This document shows, piece by piece, positions 1 through 4,416 of a stretch of DNA of 6,479 nt (position 1 is its first letter; each line of letters starts with the position of its first letter). The notes beneath the pieces were generated by a model that worked only from the letters and a program-made list of their open reading frames with translations, had not been told where the DNA came from and did no database searches. Made by a program: the position numbers and the translations under genes. The stretch comes from Clostridia bacterium (GTDB lineage: Bacteria; Bacillota; Clostridia; Oscillospirales; Acutalibacteraceae): the NCBI GenBank assembly GCA_017519685.1, contig JAFWRV010000241.1, positions 1 through 6,479 of the forward strand, given 5' to 3'.

Positions 1-1416
1 GACCGCTTCGTGGCTTTCGATTATTTTTTCTATTCTCTGGGGATATACATTGTAACCCGAGGTTATTATGAGTCTTTTAAGACGGAGTCTGTAAAAATAG
101 AAGCCGTCTTCATCAACGTAACCGATATCTCCGGTGTGAAGCCAGATTTTTCCGTCGGAATGGCGGCGGAGAACAGCGGCTGTTTCTTCGCTGTTATTTC
201 TGTATCCCATCATGACCGTGGGACCGCAGATGCAGATTTCACCGTCTTTTCCGGCGGGGAGTTTTTCCTCGGTGCCGGGATTCACGATGCAGTAACTGTT
301 GCCCTCAAACGGCTTTCCGATACTGCCGGGCTTGTATTTTTCCCCTGCGGCGAAACAGGTCGGGCCTAGACATTCGGTAAGACCGTAGCCCTGGATTATC
401 GTGACCTTCGCATTTCTTTCCTTAAGCCAGGCGTTGAATCTCTGCTCAAATGCGGAGGAGAGGAAGTCGCCGCCGCTGATTATATATTTGACATAGGAGA
501 GGTCAATCTTATCCGAGCCCTTTGAACTCATAAGCGCTTCATACATTGTCGGCACTCCGAGCATCATGGTCGGCTTGTATTTATCCATTGTCTTTGCAAA
601 GCTCAGCGCGTCAAACTTCGGCAGAAGGACCGAGCAGGCGCCGAGGCAGAGCATAATATGAACGCAGACACCGAGACCGAAGGCGTGAAATACGGGAAGG
701 ATTGCGAGAGTCGAGTCGTTTGTTCCGATATCGGGAAGCTCTATTCTTCCCTGAACTCCGAGGGCGTTGAAATTACGGTTTGAAAGCATAATTTCTTTCG
801 GTGTTCCGGTGGTGCCGCCCGAGTGAAGTATTACCGCAAGGTCATCTCCTGTATGACTGTCTTCGATTTTTTTTCGGCTGAGGATGCCTTTTGAGAAAAA
901 CTCGTTCCAGTTCATAAAGCGGTCGTCGGACAAATCCTTTTTGCGGATTGTCTTGATGCTGTAACCGATTTTCATAATTCCGGGCATCGAGTCGGAAGCG
1001 CTGACGGTTATTATTTTTTCAAGCTTTGTGTCATTTACTATTCCTGCGATTCTGTCCGCGCACATGTCAATGACGACAAGGCATCTGCTGTCTGTTGAGT
1101 TGAGATAATTCCTGATTTCGTTTTCCGAGGACAGGGGATGAATCATATTTGCCGCGGCGCCGAGCTTATTGAGAGCGTAAATTGCGATAACCGCCTCGGG
1201 CAGATTGGGCAGACAGAGCGTCACGATGTCCCCCTCTTTTATTCCGGTTGACTCAAACGCCTTGGCGCAGGTGTCGATTTTAGAAAGAAGCGCGGAATAG
1301 AGGATTTTGTTTCCCATATAGTCGAGAGCAAAAGCGTTCGGATTCTTTTCCGCAGAGCGCCTGAGCATACCGTACATTGAAATATCGGGAATTTCGAGTT
1401 CGTTTGTATTGTTCAT
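1..1416 (-). CDS. AMP-forming fatty acyl-CoA/acyl-ACP ligase (C-terminus beyond the window)
   Basis: This is an adenylate-forming ligase that would activate a fatty acid with ATP to an acyl-AMP and pass it to CoA or an acyl carrier protein. The first 472 residues are present and the C-terminal subdomain is cut by the window edge, so the catalytic lysine cannot be seen. Motifs, in order: the phosphate loop SGGTTGTPK (199-207), YGLTE (344-348), TGDIGYVDEDG (428-438, adenine/ribose-binding Asp430), and the hinge RLKRLIITSGYNVYP (445-459). The hinge differs from the usual GR-KD-I form: it has Leu444 for Gly and Arg448 for the hinge Asp. The frame is open throughout. The ATG overlaps the stop of the upstream acyltransferase (ATGA), and AAGGA lies about 9 nt upstream, so the two are probably translationally coupled. 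Substrate is unknown. Pairing with a PlsC-type enzyme favours acyl-chain recycling into phospholipid. Family confidence is high; exact specificity is unknown. Confidence 0.93.
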   Translation of the reverse strand, partial: MNNTNELEIPDISMYGMLRRSAEKNPNAFALDYMGNKILYSALLSKIDTCAKAFESTGIKEGDIVTLCLPNLPEAVIAIYALNKLGAAANMIHPLSSENEIRNYLNSTDSRCLVVIDMCADRIAGIVNDTKLEKIITVSASDSMPGIMKIGYSIKTIRKKDLSDDRFMNWNEFFSKGILSRKKIEDSHTGDDLAVILHSGGTTGTPKEIMLSNRNFNALGVQGRIELPDIGTNDSTLAILPVFHAFGLGVCVHIMLCLGACSVLLPKFDALSFAKTMDKYKPTMMLGVPTMYEALMSSKGSDKIDLSYVKYIISGGDFLSSAFEQRFNAWLKERNAKVTIIQGYGLTECLGPTCFAAGEKYKPGSIGKPFEGNSYCIVNPGTEEKLPAGKDGEICICGPTVMMGYRNNSEETAAVLRRHSDGKIWLHTGDIGYVDEDGFYFYRLRLKRLIITSGYNVYPQRIEKIIESHEAV

Positions 1417-2006
1417 GATATTTTTTCCTTATTTACAAGATTGTCGTAAATGAATTGCCTGAATTTTTCATTTTCCTGTTCGAGGTCGCCGTCACCGACA
1501 TAAAAAGGAGGATAAAAGCGGATTTCCGGTCTCGGTCCCGTCAGTTTGTATGCGCCGCTGATCGTGAACGGAACTATCGGGGAAGACGTGTCCCTTGCCA
1601 TTTTTACGGCTCCCATTCTGAACGGAAGCAGAACGGCGTCGGTTTTATTTGTTGTTCCCTCGGGGAAAATCGCTACGGCGCTTTCGTTATTGAGGTATTC
1701 TCTCGCTGCGTTGAGCGCTTCGGGATTCTTTCTCGAACGGTCAACCGGGATTATACCCGCCGCCTTGAAGAATTTATCGAGCGGACCTTTGAACAATTCG
1801 GCTTTTGCGAGAAAATGAAGGCATCTTCTTGTTGAAAGAAAGAGCATAAACACATCGAAGGGTTTTGTATGATTGCCGGCAATTACAACTCTGCCGTCCT
1901 TCGGAATATTTTCACGGCCGATTATTTTCGGTCTCATTATGCTGCCGAAACCCGCAACCGCGAGCGGTCTGAGTCCCTTGTAAATCAAAGGGGATCTCTG
2001 TGACAT
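1413..2006 (-). CDS. PlsC-type lysophospholipid/1-acylglycerol-3-phosphate acyltransferase
   Basis: This enzyme would transfer an acyl chain from acyl-CoA or acyl-ACP to a lysophospholipid, most typically 1-acylglycerol-3-phosphate to phosphatidate, at the inner face of the cytoplasmic membrane. The 197-residue protein has the family's catalytic HX4D motif (NHTKPFD, His46 and Asp51), the GIIPVDR segment (84-90) and the FPEGT substrate-binding motif (114-118). A hydrophobic N-terminal stretch (about 12-24) could act as a membrane contact. At 197 residues it is a short but complete member of the family. The start has AAAGGATG upstream. It lies 22 nt after the small membrane protein and overlaps the ligase by 4 nt. 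The organism may have another housekeeping PlsC elsewhere, so this copy may be specialised under the sigma factor at the head of the operon. The family call is secure; the acceptor lipid is inferred. Confidence 0.92.
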   Translation of the reverse strand: MSQRSPLIYKGLRPLAVAGFGSIMRPKIIGRENIPKDGRVVIAGNHTKPFDVFMLFLSTRRCLHFLAKAELFKGPLDKFFKAAGIIPVDRSRKNPEALNAAREYLNNESAVAIFPEGTTNKTDAVLLPFRMGAVKMARDTSSPIVPFTISGAYKLTGPRPEIRFYPPFYVGDGDLEQENEKFRQFIYDNLVNKEKIS

Positions 2007-2028
2007 AATAGCACATCCTTTCTTCGGG

Positions 2029-2250
2029 TCAGTTTCCTTTGCGCAGACCCATATATGTTTTTATTCCTATTGTTGTTGCCGCTATGGCAACTCCCGAAAT
2101 CAGCGAAACCGCGATAACCGTTTTATACGGAAATGTGTTTGCGGGTAACGCGGAGATGCATTTGTCAATGAGCTTCTGTCTGAATTCCGGGGTCATATCC
2201 ACGCTGTTCATTACGCGGGAATACTCGTTAACGCATTCTTTATATGTCAT
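2029..2250 (-). CDS. Small single-pass membrane protein, candidate anti-sigma or sigma partner
   Basis: This 73-residue protein belongs to no family I recognise. It has a hydrophilic, probably helical N-terminal part of about 42 residues (with MTPEFRQKLIDKC at 19-31), then one predicted membrane helix at about 44-63, then a short basic tail ending LRKGN. Its start lies inside the 3' end of the sigma gene (11-nt overlap), so synthesis is probably coupled to that of the sigma factor. A small cytosolic domain plus one TM segment, directly after an ECF sigma, is the usual layout of an anti-sigma factor. It lacks the HxxxCxxC zinc motif of the ZAS group: it has Cys6 and Cys31 but no histidine. There is almost no extracytoplasmic sensor part. 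Topology is uncertain because charges flank both sides of the helix. The anti-sigma role rests on position and architecture only. Confidence 0.75.
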   Translation of the reverse strand: MTYKECVNEYSRVMNSVDMTPEFRQKLIDKCISALPANTFPYKTVIAVSLISGVAIAATTIGIKTYMGLRKGN

Positions 2251-2755
2251 TTCCGTTTAAATTCCTTTCCATTTCTTTTTTCAGTCTGTTTCTGCCTGTC
2301 TGAAGGCGCTTCCTGACCGCGTCGGGCTTGACGCCGGTGATTTCCGAGATTTCGTTTGCCGTGTAGCCCTCGATGTAGTGAAGGTCGAGAACGGTTTTGT
2401 ATTTTGCGGGCAGTGACATTATCGCTTCAAATATACCGGTGTCATCCGGGCTTACTCCGATATCCTCAATATCCTCAAGGCACAGCTCGGCGTGACGGAG
2501 TCTGAATCTGCCGATATTTTTGCTTGTGTTTGTCGCGACTTTGATAAGCCACGCCTTTTCGTGCTCGTCGGAGTTGAATGACGGGGGATTCGTCATATAT
2601 TTAAGGAATGTTTCCTGAACGGCGTCTTCCGCGTCCTCGCGGTTTGCGAGAATGTTGAAACAGATACGGAAAAGCATTTTGCCGTATTTCTCAACCGCCA
2701 TTTCTATATATCTCATATTGATGTCGCTGCATGTTCTGTCTTCCCGACCGGGCAT
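2240..2755 (-). CDS. ECF-family RNA polymerase sigma factor
   Basis: This 171-residue protein is a group IV (extracytoplasmic function) sigma-70 factor, which would direct RNA polymerase to a small stress or envelope regulon. Sigma region 2 spans about residues 20-85: the core-binding DAEDAVQETFLK (41-52) and the -10 recognition segment AWLIKVATNT (68-77). Region 4 spans about 112-162, beginning with SLPAKYKTVLDLHY and carrying the helix-turn-helix TANEISEITGVKPDAVRKRL (132-151), which would read the -35 element. A short acidic linker (about 94-107) joins them, and there is no region 1 or 3. The start is fixed by a very strong Shine-Dalgarno, GGGAGGTGAT, 3 nt before the ATG; a later Met14 has no comparable site. 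It heads an operon with a small membrane protein, an acyltransferase and an acyl ligase, so lipid modification is a likely output. The inducing signal is unknown. Confidence 0.95.
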   Translation of the reverse strand: MPGREDRTCSDINMRYIEMAVEKYGKMLFRICFNILANREDAEDAVQETFLKYMTNPPSFNSDEHEKAWLIKVATNTSKNIGRFRLRHAELCLEDIEDIGVSPDDTGIFEAIMSLPAKYKTVLDLHYIEGYTANEISEITGVKPDAVRKRLQTGRNRLKKEMERNLNGNDI

Positions 2756-2760
2756 GGAAT

Positions 2761-2768
2761 CACCTCCC
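2761..2768 (-). promoter_or_regulatory. Strong ribosome binding site of the sigma gene
   Basis: On the minus strand this reads GGGAGGTG, extending to GGGAGGTGAT, nearly the full anti-16S complement, 5 nt (3 nt from the extended form) upstream of the ATG at 2755. It decides that start over the internal Met14 and implies efficient translation of the regulator. Confidence 0.85.
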
Positions 2769-2783
2769 GGAAAAGGCCTTCAC

Positions 2784-2792
2784 TATATAACA
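2784..2792 (-). promoter_or_regulatory. Possible extended -10 element for the sigma operon
   Basis: Read on the minus strand this is TGTTATATA, an extended -10 (TG-N-TATATA) about 30 nt before the start codon, which would give a short leader carrying the strong ribosome binding site. No good -35 hexamer lies 16-18 bp upstream. ECF operons are often also read from a promoter recognised by their own sigma, and I could not identify a convincing one. Treat it as tentative. Confidence 0.3.
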
Positions 2793-2820
2793 CACCGCGG
2801 AAAGCGGAAATGTGAAATTT

Positions 2821-2838
2821 CATATTGTAAACAATGTG
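2821..2838. promoter_or_regulatory. 18-bp imperfect palindrome upstream of the sigma gene
   Basis: The sequence CATATTGTAAACAATGTG has 8-nt arms (CATATTGT and the complement of ACAATGTG) that match at 7 of 8 positions around a central AA. It sits 66-83 nt before the sigma start, where a regulator-binding site would be expected. A neighbouring perfect 8-bp palindrome, GAAATTTC (2814-2821), abuts it. The function is inferred; no regulator gene is next to it. Confidence 0.4.
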
Positions 2839-2840
2839 TT

Positions 2841-3011
2841 AACAAAATACAGTGTTTTTCAGAGTGCCTTTACCATATATTGTGGATTTTTTGAGTTGCT
2901 TTCCGATAACAAGTGATAAAAAAACGCGGAAATGTTGCAGGGTGAATAAAAATTTAACAAACCCATAAAAGTAAGTTTACGGTTGGGAATTTTTTGTGTA
3001 TGGTTAACAAA
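2841..3011. other. AT-rich intergenic stretch without a gene
   Basis: Both strands were read. There is no open frame with a ribosome binding site and no recognisable RNA gene. The only structure seen is a third copy of GCGGAAATGT (2926-2935), matching 2804-2813. The stretch separates the sigma promoter region from the hairpin-repeat cluster. Confidence 0.5.
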
Positions 3012-3160
3012 GGCACGGATAAATTCAAAACCGGCACGGATGAATCCGTGCCGTACTGTGGGATTTCATTTCAAACAACATTGGGCAAATGGAATGCCAT
3101 TTCAAATAACGTAGGGCAAGCATTCATGCTTGCCGCCGTAGGGGCGATTATCAATCGCCC
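3012..3160. repeat. Cluster of mosaic palindromic hairpin repeats
   Basis: Several short hairpins lie in a row. One has arms GGCACGGAT (3033-3041) and ATCCGTGCC (3044-3052), with a spare copy of the left arm at 3012-3020. A weaker one has AAATGG/CCATTT (3087-3100). The next has GGCAAGCAT (3115-3123) and ATGCTTGCC (3126-3134). The last has GGGCGATT (3142-3149) and AATCGCCC (3153-3160). Loops of the strong ones are 2-3 nt. Two 22-nt direct repeats, CATTTCAAA...GGGCAA, at 3067-3088 and 3098-3119 match at 19 of 22 positions. The stems differ in sequence while keeping their pairing, and the connecting text (GTAGGG, GCCG) is shared. Similar modules are common between genes in Clostridia from memory. 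The cluster sits between two operons of the same orientation. Confidence 0.8.
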
Positions 3161-3183
3161 GCGAAAAAAACAACAAAACAAAT

Positions 3184-3224
3184 GAAAGCGGTTCTTGCCG
3201 GATTATCCGGCGAGAACCGCTTTT
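3184..3224 (-). terminator. Long terminator-like stem-loop downstream of the right operon
   Basis: The left arm (3185-3202, AAAGCGGTTC...GGA) pairs with the right arm (3206-3223) over about 18 bp around an apical TTA. It lies 29 nt beyond the stop of the four-TM gene. In the minus direction it is followed by the T-rich run TTTGTTTTGTTTTTTTC, as expected of an intrinsic terminator for that operon. One position (3196/3212) is a G-U wobble in plus-strand RNA but an A-C mismatch in minus-strand RNA. A T-run (TTTTCTTCATTTT) also follows on the plus side, so it may work in both directions. Confidence 0.75.
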
Positions 3225-3252
3225 CTTCATTTTATTCAGAATATAAAGATTA

Positions 3253-3957
3253 TCAGGATTTGTTGGTCTTTACAAAGCTGTCTCTTTCATTAATCAAATC
3301 CAGAAGCTTTTCTCCGATATTTTTTGCCGTTTCATCATCGCTGTTTGCTATTGCATTTGAAAAATCCGAAAAAGCCGATGATATTTTATCTTCTGTTTCT
3401 TCAACTCCGGGGTAACTTGATTTATTTGAATAACGGATTGCTTCATATACTTTTGATGCCGTCGCTTTTGCTTCGTCGGATTTTGCCTTTGAAACAAGCT
3501 GCTCCGCGTATGAAGTCATTTCCCTGATAAAAGATGTTTTCTGAGATGTTTTCTCACCGATATCGGAAACGATTTCCGCCGCGCCCTTTGCCATAACGAC
3601 AGCAATTGCATAAAATCCAAGCAGTACGAAAGCAATGATTGCGCCGAGCCACTGCGGATAATCCGGAATGAGCATAAGAGCGGTGCCGAAAATCAAAGAA
3701 AGAACAAGGCAGGTTATACTGAGTGAAAACATTCGCAGATTAAGAAAGACTTTATCCTTGTTTTCTTCTTTAAAAAAGACTTTTGAAATAATCAGCTGGC
3801 CGATAAAAGCAAGGAAGATAAGGATATAGCCCGCCCAGAAAGCGCCGCCGAACTTGTAATATTTTCCGTTGTGATCCGGAACAAGGAACACTATCATACT
3901 GAATACTATAAGAGCCACAGACCAGATAATCGCGTAATTTTTGAATTGTTTTTTCAT
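3253..3957 (-). CDS. Four-TM membrane protein with cytosolic helical C-terminal domain, function unknown
   Basis: I do not recognise this 234-residue protein by name. It has four strongly hydrophobic segments at about 9-26, 39-58, 76-97 and 103-123, arranged as two hairpins; the first three are separated by short charged or aromatic loops (PDHNGKYYKFGG, KEENKDKV). The rest, about 124-234, is hydrophilic, rich in Lys, Glu, Ser and Ala, and looks helical: KAKSDEAKATASKVYEAIRY, then an acidic stretch, then KNIGEKLLDLINERD. The start is placed at the ATG at 3957, with GGAGG 5 nt upstream; an in-frame ATG 11 codons earlier has no such site and falls in the flanking inverted repeat. It is the last gene of the operon with the RHH repressor, the SPFH protein and the four-helix-bundle protein, and a terminator follows. 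It could be the membrane partner that anchors the SPFH protein, but that is a guess from context. Confidence 0.8.
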   Translation of the reverse strand: MKKQFKNYAIIWSVALIVFSMIVFLVPDHNGKYYKFGGAFWAGYILIFLAFIGQLIISKVFFKEENKDKVFLNLRMFSLSITCLVLSLIFGTALMLIPDYPQWLGAIIAFVLLGFYAIAVVMAKGAAEIVSDIGEKTSQKTSFIREMTSYAEQLVSKAKSDEAKATASKVYEAIRYSNKSSYPGVEETEDKISSAFSDFSNAIANSDDETAKNIGEKLLDLINERDSFVKTNKS

Positions 3958-3962
3958 AAAAA

Positions 3963-3967
3963 CCTCC
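3963..3967 (-). promoter_or_regulatory. Ribosome binding site fixing the start of the four-TM gene
   Basis: GGAGG on the minus strand, 5 nt from the ATG at 3957. It selects this start over the in-frame ATG at 3990, which would add 11 residues (beginning MHSELLKPEVF) read from repeat sequence. Confidence 0.8.
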
Positions 3968-3974
3968 GGTTTTA

Positions 3975-4416
3975 ATAATTCGGAATGCAAAATGCGAAAG
4001 GCGTAATTAAAGGTCGCTCCGCTCCGATTATTTATTGTTCACTTTTCTGCGTTTTTGTAATTGATTTAAGCAATTTAAGCAATTCATTGCAATCCGCATA
4101 AATATTGTCAAAGGATGTGCTGTCAATGTAATCACTTTCATGCAGAAGTTCAAGCCAGTAACAAGTTTCCGCCGTTTCTTTGAGGGCTATGTTCATTTTT
4201 GCGTAAAAATCCGCTTTTGTCTGCCCGCACTCCGCTTCGGTTATATTCGCTCCGATGCTTGTGCCGGAACGAAGAATCTGCTTTGATAAAACATATTCTT
4301 TCTTTTCTCCGCAAAGATATTTATAGAGGCGGACAATTCTCAAAGCAAACCGTTTTGATTTTTCAAGAACTGCATTTTCATTCATTTTGCATTCCGCCTT
4401 TCGCCTTGCGAATTAT
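3975..4416 (-). mobile_element. Putative IVS-like cassette bounded by inverted repeats
   Basis: The four-helix-bundle gene is bracketed by an inverted repeat. CGGAATGCAAAATG (3981-3994, plus strand) is repeated exactly on the minus strand at 4396-4383. Outside both copies the text ATAATTCG recurs (3975-3982, and 4416-4409 on the minus strand). The right copy carries about 13 extra bases, including GCGAAAGGCG, a string also found just inside the left copy (GCGAAAGGCG, 3994-4003). The ends fall neatly between the stop codon of the SPFH gene, which the right end overlaps, and the ribosome binding site of the four-TM gene. There is no transposase. Intervening sequences in 23S rRNA genes have the same plan (flanking inverted repeats around an ORF of this protein family), but this one lies in a protein operon. 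Mobility is inferred. Confidence 0.5.
4032..4385 (-). CDS. Four-helix-bundle protein of the 23S rRNA intervening-sequence (S23) family
   Basis: This 117-residue protein matches the family of small four-helix-bundle proteins first found as ORFs in 23S rRNA intervening sequences. The hallmark run is ILRSGTSIGANITEAE (37-52) followed by KADFYAKMNIALKETAET, with an N-terminal helix KSKRFALRIVRLYKYL (9-24) and a C-terminal helix NELLKLLKSITKTQK. Length is typical. Members form pentameric bundles, and the related Avd protein assists diversity-generating retroelements, but no reverse transcriptase or variable repeat is visible here. The biological role of the stand-alone family is not settled. The start has only a weak site (AAGGCGGA) and lies 27 nt after the SPFH stop, within the inverted repeat. 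Base composition is visibly more AT-rich than in the SPFH gene, which fits an acquired cassette. It is probably co-transcribed with its neighbours. Confidence 0.9.
   Translation of the reverse strand: MNENAVLEKSKRFALRIVRLYKYLCGEKKEYVLSKQILRSGTSIGANITEAECGQTKADFYAKMNIALKETAETCYWLELLHESDYIDSTSFDNIYADCNELLKLLKSITKTQKSEQ

Noticed and set aside
10..369. 119-codon open frame on the plus strand
   Set aside because: It is antisense to the acyl ligase, whose motifs TGDIGYVDEDG and SGYNVYP are read from the minus strand here.
1455..1835. Overlapping open frames antisense to the acyltransferase
   Set aside because: They run opposite to a gene with intact HX4D and FPEGT motifs and have no ribosome binding site.
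3012..3160. CRISPR array
   Set aside because: The repeats are palindromes with differing stems, the spacing is irregular, there are no constant repeat/unique spacer units, and no cas genes are present.
2994..3185. Open frame of 63 codons on the plus strand
   Set aside because: It is read entirely through the hairpin repeats, has no ribosome binding site, and has no protein-like composition.
3958..3990. Upstream ATG of the four-TM gene
   Set aside because: It has no ribosome binding site and lies in the inverted repeat; GGAGG precedes the ATG at 3957.
4032..4385. Accessory protein (Avd) of a diversity-generating retroelement
   Set aside because: The fold family is related, but no reverse transcriptase, template repeat or variable repeat is visible in the window.
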